From assembly GCA_018260615.1 (NCBI GenBank), contig JAGWDQ010000098.1:1-35425 (forward strand): a stretch of DNA of 35,425 nt. The letters are read 5' to 3'. Positions 15,848 through 23,553 of this stretch are shown in pieces. A program made the position numbers and the translations under genes. The notes below the pieces were generated by a model. The model ran no database searches and was not told where the DNA came from. It saw only the letters and a list, made by a program, of their open reading frames with translations. Numbering within the stretch: position 1 is the first letter of the stretch; each line of letters begins with the position of its first letter. Source of the DNA: Candidatus Altarchaeum sp. (GTDB lineage: Archaea > Altiarchaeota > Altiarchaeia > Altiarchaeales > Altiarchaeaceae).

Positions 15848-16942
15848 CTATACTGAATTTTCCAGCAATTTTATCTTGCTTTTTAATGTCAGATATTTTA
15901 CTTCTTTAATTAATGATAATTTAACATCCATACTTTTTTCTTTTGCAGCAAGATAAAGTGCAGCCGCAGCAAATCCCGCCGGCGATCTTCCGCTCAAAAC
16001 ACCGTTTTTGGCAACTGATTTTAAAATTTCTCCGGCTTTTGCTTCAACCTCCGGAGGAAGATTCCACCTGTCTGCAAATTTACTTAGATAATCCCCGGGA
16101 ACACTTCTTATGCAGCTATTTATATTTACCTTATTTTGACTTTTTTGCCCGGGCACAATATTTACTTTGTCAGAATACATTTCTTCAGTTACGGGTTGCA
16201 TATCTTTTATATATCTCCATGCTAATTGTCTTGTAACATCCGCTGCTTTACATATATCAAGAAACTGAAACGGAATTTTATGTACCTTGCACAATACATA
16301 TATCACCGCTGCTGCCATGCCCTGAAAATTTTTCCCTTTTGTAAGGTGTTTTTCCATTGCGTTTTTATAAATATGTGCACATTCATCCTTCATGTATTCT
16401 ATGTTGTTCCCGACATTAAGGGTACTTAAAACCCTGTCAACCTTTGATAATACAAGAACAAAATTTCTGTCTTTTGTATTTACTAATTTAGTCCTGTTTT
16501 GGAGTTTATTTATTCGTGACTGTTTAATTTTTGTTCGCACAGGTATAGGCGTACCATAAATATCGGTATGTCCGACTCCCACCCTTGTTGAAAGTCCTTT
16601 ATCCCATAGTGATTCCTTTGTTGAACCGTTGGCTCTTTGAACCCCCGATACATCATTGTCAAATGTTCTCCACTCGTTTTCAGATGAAATAATCTGTTCT
16701 TCTAATATCATGCCGCATTTATCACATCTTATTTCACCGTGTTTTTTGTCGGTAACAAAATATGACTTGCAGTTCGGACAAACATACTTATTTAGATATC
16801 TTTCTTCGTCTTTTTTTTCCTCTGCTGCCGGTTTGTCTGTTTTTAGCGATTGAGCCCACAATTCTTCTAACTTCTCCGATTCATCATTATTTTTTTGTAT
16901 AGGTACTTTTTTTTCTATCCTTTTTTTATCTGCTCCTTCCAT
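15848..16942 (-). CDS. tfb: transcription initiation factor B (TFB)
   Basis: This 364-residue TFIIB homologue bridges TBP and RNA polymerase. The zinc ribbon is at 53-78 (YVCPNC...IRCDKCGMIL; C55, C58, C73, C76), followed by the B-reader stretch ENEWRTFDNDVSGVQRANG and two cyclin repeats (about 155-245 and 265-355). Two features are unusual. A charged extension of about 50 residues precedes the ribbon, where most archaeal TFBs have 5-15. The end of the second repeat (VKYLTLKSKIKLLENSV) diverges from the usual TEVTIRNRYKEL-like ending. The start codon overlaps the end of gar1 by 17 bp, so gar1-tfb is an operon. A start nearer the ribbon is possible, but there is no suitable Met. Confidence 0.95.
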   Translation of the reverse strand: MEGADKKRIEKKVPIQKNNDESEKLEELWAQSLKTDKPAAEEKKDEERYLNKYVCPNCKSYFVTDKKHGEIRCDKCGMILEEQIISSENEWRTFDNDVSGVQRANGSTKESLWDKGLSTRVGVGHTDIYGTPIPVRTKIKQSRINKLQNRTKLVNTKDRNFVLVLSKVDRVLSTLNVGNNIEYMKDECAHIYKNAMEKHLTKGKNFQGMAAAVIYVLCKVHKIPFQFLDICKAADVTRQLAWRYIKDMQPVTEEMYSDKVNIVPGQKSQNKVNINSCIRSVPGDYLSKFADRWNLPPEVEAKAGEILKSVAKNGVLSGRSPAGFAAAALYLAAKEKSMDVKLSLIKEVKYLTLKSKIKLLENSV

Positions 16943-17312
16943 ATTGTCTGCTTTTATCCCTTTCTTTATATGATGGCTGATTAGACCATTTCTGTTGTTT
17001 TTTTCTGTTCCTGTTTTGTTTTAAAATTTCAACATCTTCTCCAACAATAGATGAAGTAATCCCTTTATCCCGTATATCTGCTACAAGAAAGAAATCACTC
17101 ACTCTTCCGATTATGGTGGAAATTTTTCCGACACTTTTATCGTTGTATAAAATTTCATAATTCAGAAGTTTATTCGGATTAAAAGCCCCATACTTGTTCG
17201 TATATAATTCGCCTTTTGAATTCATTCCACCCATTATTCCTTCGGTATCTGTTCGAACATCTGCCTTTATTACAACAGAATTCTGCACAACACTTAAGAT
17301 CTTTCCTTTCAT
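16926..17312 (-). CDS. gar1: H/ACA RNP protein Gar1
   Basis: This 128-residue protein has a Gar1 beta-barrel core (YNDKSVGKISTIIGRVSDFFLVADI, then GEDVEIL) and a C-terminal basic tail rich in Arg, Lys and Gln. The N-terminal part (1-45) is less conserved. Gar1 with Cbf5, Nop10 and L7Ae forms the pseudouridylation complex. Its placement directly upstream of TFB is a recurrent archaeal arrangement and supports the call. The two genes overlap by 17 bp. The promoter lies in the 90-bp divergent gap shared with the surface-protein gene at 17403. Confidence 0.85.
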   Translation of the reverse strand: MKGKILSVVQNSVVIKADVRTDTEGIMGGMNSKGELYTNKYGAFNPNKLLNYEILYNDKSVGKISTIIGRVSDFFLVADIRDKGITSSIVGEDVEILKQNRNRKKQQKWSNQPSYKERDKSRQYGRSR

Positions 17313-17402
17313 TTTGAATAAATTTTATGTAAATTCATTTATTAATATGATTTCATTCCTAAATTTATACATTTTATTTTATTAAATTAAATTAAATTAC
17401 AA

Positions 17403-19580
17403 ATGGCAACACGGCGCAGTGAAAATTTAAAGTTATTAACAGGGTACCTTATAATATGGACATTAATATTTGCATTGCTCTTTGTATCCATCGGTGTATT
17501 TTTTACAGCAGCATCTGCCGATGTGATTATTGGAAATGTAAATTTAACTCATACCAAAGATATTTCTCTGTCTGCGGACTTTAAAAATAATGATAGCAAT
17601 GTTATTGCATTCTCGTATAATGTCCTGTTTGATGAAAGAGAAATTTTAAGCGACAAATCCGAATTAGAGAAAAATGAGACAAAAACAGTAAATTTTATGC
17701 TTCCGGTTGAAACAAAAAAATCATTGTACGACTGCAAAAGGCATAATCTGACATTCTTTATATGGCTTGGCGGACAAAAAAGGACTTACACCGAAGAAAT
17801 CATAATGCAAGGCGGGACATTTAACATTGAAATTTCTCCGGATGGAAAAAAGTGTTTTAGCGATACGATTGAAATGCTGATTAAAGATGAAGGCGGAAAC
17901 ATAGTAAAAAATGCAGGTATAATTATCGTTAAAGATGAGACCGAAGTTAAAAGAGATAATACGAATATGGACGGCATTTTTAAATTTTCTCCTTCTGCTT
18001 ATGGTGTGGGCGAATATACAATTACGATCAGGGAGCATGATAAAATTTCCGCTCAATTTTACTGCGATAAAGCGATGAAATTTCCCGTTAAAGGAAGAAT
18101 GGAAATCATGCACCTTCCGCAATATGCAAAAATTTCGGCTCAAGTAGAGCTATATATAAAGATGGATGAAATTTCAATAACATCCGGGTGGGGCGGCAAA
18201 AAAGTTATGGAATTTTATAATGTTGAAATTTTTAACAAAGATACAAACCAACGCAACATACTTTCTTTTTCGTCAAAAGAACTGGTTTTCCCTTTAAATT
18301 TTACCTCGCCCGGACATTATACAATTACCGCATCCCGCGGAGATGACTACTGGACTGACTCAAAGGATATTGAAATAGTTGATAAACCTGTACTTAACAT
18401 TGATATTCAAAAAAATGTTAGAGTCGGGGATGTTGTCACCGGAAAAATTTTTGCAGATGATGTGATTTATATTGATTCACTACATATTGAAATTAAATAC
18501 CCTGATGGCTCAATCACCATGCCTGCAACAAAAGACTGTAAATTTTCCTTTACTCCGCCGGTGTCCGGCGAGTATGAAATAACCGTTGAAGATGCGGAAC
18601 ACAAACAAAATATTGTGAAAATTTTTGCACTTGATGAAATGTTTCTTGAAATTTTACCCGATGAGAAAAATTTAAAGGTCGGGGATACCGTCCGATTTCG
18701 CATAAAGGACTCAAAAAATACCACTCTGAATGCAGAAATTTATGTAAATAACGAAATAGCCGCTCCATATTACAAAATAAAAAATTTAATGAACAATATA
18801 TCCGTAAAGAAGGACTGTTTTATTCCCGTAAATAAAGAAATTATAGTTAGCGGAAATAACAAAATAAATATAGATAAAAATGTGCTTACTTACGGTGAAA
18901 TCCAGACGATTTATTTAACAACCGAACCCAAAACAGAGCTCAATATCAAAATTATTAACAAAAACAATAGTGAAAAAATAGAAAAATCCGGAAATTTTGT
19001 TGAATTCATACCTGCTGTCGGAGAGTATTTTGTTGAATGCAGTAAAGAAGGATATTTAACTGCAAACGGGACATTTACAGTTATGCCTGCACAGATGAAT
19101 GTAATAATTGACTATACGGAGGGAGAGATTATAGTAAAGATATTTTCAAAGGCAACCTATCTGCCAGTTCAAAATGCGAAATTTAATGTTTTGCTGCCAA
19201 GCGGGAAAAATTTAACATTGCTTACAGATGAAAAGGGAACGGCAAAATTTAAACCGACTGAATTTGGAAATCATAGTTTTATAATAGAAAAGGAAAATTT
19301 CTTATCCTATACAAGTTCTAAGAATATTTATACAATTGAGCCGGCAATTGCAGCCGCTGTTTTTATAATTTTGCTGATTGCGGCATTCATAGTATACAAA
19401 TATGTTGCATACCGGAGATTTATTGGAAAAGGAGTTAAATCCGGCGGACAACCAGCGGGAGAAACAGGAAAAGGAAAGGGAAAGGAAGGAGAAGAAGGAC
19501 TCGTGATAAGCACGGGTGAATTGAAAGAAGAGACAAACATGATGGGAATAGATGAATCGCCGTTGAGTAAAATCAGGTAA
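17403..19580 (+). CDS. membrane-anchored surface protein with Ig-like/transthyretin-like repeats
   Basis: A 725-residue protein with an N-terminal membrane segment or signal (LIIWTLIFALLFVSIGVFF, about 12-35), a long extracellular region, a second transmembrane helix (AIAAAVFIILLIAAFIVYKYV, about 645-665) and a basic then acidic cytoplasmic tail of about 55 residues rich in Gly/Lys. The extracellular part is built of beta domains: carboxypeptidase-regulatory-like units (ILIKDEGGNIVKNAGIIIV..., later NAKFNVLLPSGKNLTLLTDE, KGTAKFKPTEFG) and Ig-like units (NIDIQKNVRVGDVVTGKIF, then PPVSGEYEITVEDAEH). I know no named family. It may be an envelope or adhesion protein. It is transcribed divergently from gar1. 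Confidence 0.75.
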   Translation: MATRRSENLKLLTGYLIIWTLIFALLFVSIGVFFTAASADVIIGNVNLTHTKDISLSADFKNNDSNVIAFSYNVLFDEREILSDKSELEKNETKTVNFMLPVETKKSLYDCKRHNLTFFIWLGGQKRTYTEEIIMQGGTFNIEISPDGKKCFSDTIEMLIKDEGGNIVKNAGIIIVKDETEVKRDNTNMDGIFKFSPSAYGVGEYTITIREHDKISAQFYCDKAMKFPVKGRMEIMHLPQYAKISAQVELYIKMDEISITSGWGGKKVMEFYNVEIFNKDTNQRNILSFSSKELVFPLNFTSPGHYTITASRGDDYWTDSKDIEIVDKPVLNIDIQKNVRVGDVVTGKIFADDVIYIDSLHIEIKYPDGSITMPATKDCKFSFTPPVSGEYEITVEDAEHKQNIVKIFALDEMFLEILPDEKNLKVGDTVRFRIKDSKNTTLNAEIYVNNEIAAPYYKIKNLMNNISVKKDCFIPVNKEIIVSGNNKINIDKNVLTYGEIQTIYLTTEPKTELNIKIINKNNSEKIEKSGNFVEFIPAVGEYFVECSKEGYLTANGTFTVMPAQMNVIIDYTEGEIIVKIFSKATYLPVQNAKFNVLLPSGKNLTLLTDEKGTAKFKPTEFGNHSFIIEKENFLSYTSSKNIYTIEPAIAAAVFIILLIAAFIVYKYVAYRRFIGKGVKSGGQPAGETGKGKGKEGEEGLVISTGELKEETNMMGIDESPLSKIR

Positions 19581-19783
19581 AATCAATAAATCAGGAAGCG
19601 TTGGAGAAGAAAAGCATATAGTTTTTCTCATATCCGATTAAAATATAAATCTAAACATACTTTGCAGGTAAATTGAATTTTTTATAGCTACCTTCGGTTT
19701 AAAATACATATTTTTCTTTCTCTTTCAAAGTTCAAAAACACGAAGAAAAACATTTACTTGTGAAGTTGGAACATATCAACAGT

Positions 19784-19804
19784 AAAAAAAAAAAAAAAAT
19801 TTTT
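19784..19804 (-). terminator. homopolymer A16/T5 tract, terminator for the CBS gene cluster
   Basis: The plus strand reads A16 followed by T5, so minus-strand transcripts from the CBS cluster meet a 16-base T run about 50 bp after the last stop codon. A long T run is the main signal for archaeal intrinsic termination. The exact run length may be uncertain in the assembly. Confidence 0.55.
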
Positions 19805-19851
19805 GTTCTTTAATTTACACTTGTCAAACTTTGTTGTGCAAATATCTATCT

Positions 19852-20229
19852 TTATGCAATTGTCTTGAATATGTCAGAGTTGCTTAAGACCCCTACAATC
19901 TTCTTTCCGTCAAACACAGGTGCTCTTCTAATTCCTGTCTTTGAAAACAATCTCGCACAATATTTAACACTCAATCCGGGAGAGACGGTAATCAACGGCT
20001 TTGTCATAATTTCGTGCACTTTTACTGCTTTTGGGTCTTTTCCCTGAGCAACGAGCTTGCTTACAACATCCTTTCTTGTCACAATTCCGAAAGCATCATC
20101 TACATTTCTTGAATTTACTATCAATGCAGACACCTTTTTTGCAAACATTGTATTCACTGCTTCCCCAACTGTTGCATTTCCATCTATATACACAATGTCC
20201 TTTGCCATTACATCCCCTGCCTTAACCAC
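19852..20229 (-). CDS. CBS-domain-pair protein, copy 1 (frameshift at the ancestral start)
   Basis: A Bateman module of two CBS motifs in 125 residues (KAGDVMAKDIVYIDGNATVGEA; then KVHEIMTKPLITVSPGLSV) that binds adenosyl ligands in related proteins. It is the last of three tandem copies. Relative to its neighbours, the original ATG at 20243-20245 is followed by A10, where an in-frame gene would need 9 (or 12) A's, so that start is out of frame; the open frame begins at GTG 20229, with an in-frame ATG a few codons later. This could be a slippage mutation, a real change of start, or a sequencing error. The N-terminal half and the last 12 residues differ from copies 2 and 3, while the middle is nearly identical at DNA level, pointing to gene conversion. 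Confidence 0.82.
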   Translation of the reverse strand: MVKAGDVMAKDIVYIDGNATVGEAVNTMFAKKVSALIVNSRNVDDAFGIVTRKDVVSKLVAQGKDPKAVKVHEIMTKPLITVSPGLSVKYCARLFSKTGIRRAPVFDGKKIVGVLSNSDIFKTIA

Positions 20230-20316
20230 CTTTTTTTTTTACCATTTTGGTTTTTTAAATTTTTTTATATTTTATGTTTATCTTGATTTATGGCGATTTG
20301 TTATTTTTTCTTACTT

Positions 20317-20709
20317 TTACAACAATGTTTTCAACAATCCCGTATTATTAATCATTCCGACAATCTTCTTTCCGTCAAACACAGGTGCTCTTCTGATTCC
20401 TGTCTTTGAAAACAATCTCGCACAATATTTAACACTCAATCCGGGAGAGACGGTAATCAACGGCTTTGTCATAATTTCGTGCACTTTTACTGTTTTTGGG
20501 TCTTTTCCCTGAACAACGAGCTTGCTTACAACATCCTTTCTTGTCACAATTCCGAAAGCATCATCTGTATTTCTCGCATTTACTATCAAACTAAAGATCT
20601 TTTTACTGTTCATCATTTTTACCGCTTCTTCAACTGTTGCACTTCCATCTATATACACGATGTCCTTTGCCATTACATCCCCTGCCTTAACCACCTTTTT
20701 TTCTACCAT
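20317..20709 (-). CDS. CBS-domain-pair protein, copy 2
   Basis: A 130-residue Bateman module, very similar to copy 3 (464 bp upstream in transcription order) and related to copy 1. CBS motif 1 is about 10-60 and motif 2 about 75-130 (ending FDGKKIVGMINNTGLLKTLL). It has no fused enzyme or HTH domain, so it probably acts as a ligand-binding regulator or oligomer partner. The 71-bp spacer after its start is the same as the spacer separating copies 2 and 3, so each duplicated unit carries its own promoter-like A/T sequence. Confidence 0.92.
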   Translation of the reverse strand: MVEKKVVKAGDVMAKDIVYIDGSATVEEAVKMMNSKKIFSLIVNARNTDDAFGIVTRKDVVSKLVVQGKDPKTVKVHEIMTKPLITVSPGLSVKYCARLFSKTGIRRAPVFDGKKIVGMINNTGLLKTLL

Positions 20710-20780
20710 TTTGGTTTTTTAAATTTTTTTATATTTTATGTTTATCTTGATTTATGGCGATTTGTTATTTTTTCTTACTT

Positions 20781-21173
20781 TTACAACAATGTTTTCAACA
20801 ATCCCGTATTATTAATCATTCCGACAATCTTCTTTCCGTCAAACACAGGTGCTCTTCTGATTCCTGTCTTTGAAAACAATCTCGCACAATATTTAACACT
20901 CAATCCGGGAGAGACGGTAATCAACGGCTTTGTCATAATTTCGTGCACTTTTACTGTTTTTGGGTCTTTTCCCTGAACAACGAGCTTGCTTACAACATCC
21001 TTTCTTGTCACAATTCCGAAAGCATCATCTGTATTTCTCGCATTTACTATCAAACTAAAGACCTTTTTACTGTTCATCATTTTTACCGCTTCTTCAACGG
21101 TTGCACTTCCATCTACATATATTATGTCCTTTGTCATCACATCCCCTGCCTTAACAACTTTTTTTGCTGTCAT
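20781..21173 (-). CDS. CBS-domain-pair protein, copy 3
   Basis: A 130-residue Bateman module, first of the three tandem copies. It differs from copy 2 only in the N-terminal third (MTAKKVVKAGDVMTKDIIYV versus MVEKKVVKAGDVMAKDIVYI); the remaining sequence and the downstream spacer are essentially identical. The region upstream of its start is unrelated to the repeat spacer, so this copy marks the edge of the tandem array. AdkA lies 52 bp upstream on the same strand. Confidence 0.92.
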   Translation of the reverse strand: MTAKKVVKAGDVMTKDIIYVDGSATVEEAVKMMNSKKVFSLIVNARNTDDAFGIVTRKDVVSKLVVQGKDPKTVKVHEIMTKPLITVSPGLSVKYCARLFSKTGIRRAPVFDGKKIVGMINNTGLLKTLL

Positions 21174-21225
21174 TTTGCTTTTAAATTTTGTTTGTTAAAT
21201 TTTTATAAATTTTTAGTTCTTTTTC

Positions 21226-21774
21226 TTAAAGAATTTTTGCTAAATTTTTTGCCGCTTCTTCCAGGCCATTATCGTGATTTTGTATTATTTTTATTGTTGC
21301 TCCTGTAAGTACACCATAAGCCATTGCTATTGCCCTGTTCATTTCCTGATGTTCTTTTATGCCTTCAATATCCTCGGCGTCTCTTTTTCGGGATATATCT
21401 TTTGCCCTTCTTCTTGAAATTTCTTCCGGTGATGCCTCAAGAATTACAATGGTATTCGGCATAATTTCTTTCAAAACCCATTCCGGAAGGCCTGGCAAAT
21501 ATCCATTGGGTGTCAAAATAGAAGCATGTGTATCTATAATAACATTTTCCATTTTTCCGATTTTTTTGGCGGCGTTTTTCTGGATTTCTTTTTGGATTTT
21601 CGGGTCAAGTTTTCTCATTTCGTCTCTATCTTTAACCAAGCCCTTGCTTTTTGCTTCATCAAACATCACATTTCCGTAATTAACATGCGTGTATTTTTTT
21701 TCTGATTCTGCAATTCCTTTTTCCAAAACTGTCGTTTTCCCTGTCCCCGGAATTCCGGTAACTACAATTTTCAT
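21226..21774 (-). CDS. adkA: archaeal adenylate kinase
   Basis: This 182-residue P-loop kinase of the archaeal AdkA type interconverts AMP + ATP and 2 ADP. The Walker A is GIPGTGKT (7-14); the AMP-binding region has NYGNVMFDEAKSKGLVKDRDEMRKL; a VIIDTHASILTPNGYLPGLP segment and a short lid with SRRRAKDISRKRD follow. This type lacks the zinc lid of bacterial Adk. It stands 52 bp upstream of the CBS cluster on the same strand. As CBS modules bind adenine nucleotides, a shared energy-charge theme is possible but unproven. Confidence 0.95.
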   Translation of the reverse strand: MKIVVTGIPGTGKTTVLEKGIAESEKKYTHVNYGNVMFDEAKSKGLVKDRDEMRKLDPKIQKEIQKNAAKKIGKMENVIIDTHASILTPNGYLPGLPEWVLKEIMPNTIVILEASPEEISRRRAKDISRKRDAEDIEGIKEHQEMNRAIAMAYGVLTGATIKIIQNHDNGLEEAAKNLAKIL

Positions 21775-21970
21775 CTTAAATTTTTTAAATTATATCTTTA
21801 AATTTTGTTTAAATGTTTAAATTTTCGCCAATCTTTTATATTTTATTTTGATTTATTATTAACAAAAAGAATTATGTTTTGGGGATTAAGTATTTAAAAT
21901 AATAAATAAAAGTAGTATATATTTATAATATGTGAAATATGCAAAAAGTTATTATCAAAAAGTTAATTCA

Positions 21971-22051
21971 TTTTTCACAATGGATTGTTTAAATCGCACT
22001 AAGTAGTATGGAAAGATTCAAATACAAAACAAAAATTTTTCACAATGGATT
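21971..22051 (+). repeat. duplicated start region of nnr (two 16-bp direct repeats)
   Basis: TTTTTCACAATGGATT occurs at 21971-21986 and again at 22036-22051, where its ATG is the nnr start. The upstream copy opens the frame MDCLNRTK and stops. It may be a relic of a local duplication or a short leader ORF. Confidence 0.55.
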
Positions 22052-23436
22052 TAGAAAAAGAAACAAAACGGACTGATTTAAATGCAAAATTTTTTGGAAT
22101 TGATACATTGCTTTTAATGGAAAATGCGGGAAAATGTGTTGCAGAGGAATGCAAAAATTTTGACAAAATTTTAATATTCTGCGGAACAGGAAATAACGGC
22201 GGAGATGGTTTGTGTGCTGCAAGACATTTGCTCGCCGAAGGAAAGGAAATTCTGATTCAGTCATTAAAAGGAAACAGAACTTATGAAAATCAGAAAAATT
22301 TTGACATTTTGAAAAATTTTGCTGATATAAAGGTAATAAGAGATAGCAGTGAAATTGAAAAACTGAAAGAAGAAATTTTAAAATTTAACCCTGATGTTAT
22401 AGTTGATGCACTGATTGGTGTCGGAAGTAAAGGAAAATTAAGGGAACCAACAAAAAGTTTGATAAATTTGGCAAACGAATTACATTGTTATAAAATTGCC
22501 GTTGATATTCCTACGGGAGACGATGAAATAAAATTTAACGCAGATAAAGTTATTTCTTTTGAAATCGGAAAAACAAACGACGCAATAATTAAGAGCATAG
22601 GAATTCCAAAAAAAATTGAACGGATGTGCGGTGTCGGGGACTTTTTAACTGCATTAAAGGAGTATAAAGGCGATGAACATAAAGGATATTTCGGAAAAAC
22701 ATTGGTTATCGGAGGAAGCAGGGATTATATCGGGGCTCCGTATTTAACTGCAAAGGCATCGCAAAAATTTAATGATTTGACTTATATCGCAACCCCGAAA
22801 TTTGTTCAGAGACGAATTTTTGACCCGACTTTGATATTTTTGCCGTGTGAAGATGAAGAGTATTTGCAAAATTTAGTGGCTGATTATGCGAAATTTGACT
22901 GCATAGCAATTGGAAACGGAATTTCATTAAAAGCAAGCAAGGAATTAATAAGCAATGTTGTTGAAAAATCAAAGAAGGTTGTTATTGATGCAGAGGCATT
23001 AAAGTTAATAAATCCGGAAATTTTAAATAAGCATTGTATCATAACTCCGCATCTGGGAGAATTTAAGGCATTATTCGGCGTTGATTTGTATAACGAAAAC
23101 ACAGAAAACAAAGCAAAGGTTGTGCAAAATTTTGCGGAAAAGTATAATACGACAATCGTGCTTAAAGGAAAGACAGATATTGTTGCAATTCATGAAAGGA
23201 CTAAATTTAATGAAAAGGACTGCATACGATTAACTGTCGGAGGAACGGGTGATGTGCTTGCGGGAATTATTGCGGGAATTTACGCTCAAAATGATGAGCC
23301 ATTTGAAAGTGTGTGTGCGGGAACATTTCTGAACGGACTGGCAGGGGAAATTTTATTCAAAAAGAATGAAAATTTTGATGCAATACAATTGGTTGATGCA
23401 ATTCCGGAGGCAATAAAATTTTGCTTAAATTTTTAA
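22045..23436 (+). CDS. nnr: bifunctional NAD(P)H-hydrate epimerase / ADP- or ATP-dependent dehydratase
   Basis: This 463-residue fusion repairs hydrated NADH and NADPH. The N-terminal YjeF_N epimerase domain (1 to about 205) has ENAGKCVAEEC and GTGNNGGDG (47-55). The C-terminal YjeF/carbohydrate-kinase domain (about 215-463) has FGKTLVIGGSRDYIGAPYL, IITPHLGEF and the catalytic VGGTGDVLAG (D403). Both active sites look intact and length is normal for prokaryotic Nnr. The 16 bp spanning its start (22036-22051) also occur 65 bp upstream at 21971-21986, where the ATG opens only an 8-codon frame. Confidence 0.95.
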   Translation: MDLEKETKRTDLNAKFFGIDTLLLMENAGKCVAEECKNFDKILIFCGTGNNGGDGLCAARHLLAEGKEILIQSLKGNRTYENQKNFDILKNFADIKVIRDSSEIEKLKEEILKFNPDVIVDALIGVGSKGKLREPTKSLINLANELHCYKIAVDIPTGDDEIKFNADKVISFEIGKTNDAIIKSIGIPKKIERMCGVGDFLTALKEYKGDEHKGYFGKTLVIGGSRDYIGAPYLTAKASQKFNDLTYIATPKFVQRRIFDPTLIFLPCEDEEYLQNLVADYAKFDCIAIGNGISLKASKELISNVVEKSKKVVIDAEALKLINPEILNKHCIITPHLGEFKALFGVDLYNENTENKAKVVQNFAEKYNTTIVLKGKTDIVAIHERTKFNEKDCIRLTVGGTGDVLAGIIAGIYAQNDEPFESVCAGTFLNGLAGEILFKKNENFDAIQLVDAIPEAIKFCLNF

Positions 23437-23511
23437 ACTTAATATTGGTTAATTTTAATTTATATCAAATTATTTAATAATAAAATGAAAGGAGACAGAA
23501 TATAATTTAAT

Positions 23512-23553
23512 ATGTATGAAATGGGGGACAACCCAAGTGGAATGCAAAAATGA
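23512..23553 (+). other. 13-codon upstream ORF overlapping the TIR gene start
   Basis: ATG 23512 encodes MYEMGDNPSGMQK and ends at TGA 23551-23553, overlapping the TIR start codon as ATGA. AAAGGAG lies about 20 bp before it, one of very few purine-rich Shine-Dalgarno-like stretches in the window. It could couple or limit translation of the TIR protein, or be chance. Confidence 0.3.

Larger units (their letters stand above)
20246..21173. repeat. two direct 464-bp tandem repeat units (CBS gene plus spacer)
   Basis: Units 20246-20709 and 20710-21173 match with an offset of 464 bp. The 71-bp spacer and roughly the 3' 250 bp of the gene show no difference that I can find. About ten differences cluster at the 5' end of the gene. 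A third, more diverged gene copy adjoins at 19852-20245. Confidence 0.9.

Noticed and set aside
20246..21173. CRISPR array
   Set aside because: The repeats here are 464-bp gene-sized units; no short regularly spaced repeats are seen anywhere in the window.
19865..21308. Plus-strand open frames across the CBS cluster
   Set aside because: They are antisense to three clear Bateman-module genes and recur only because the genes are repeated.
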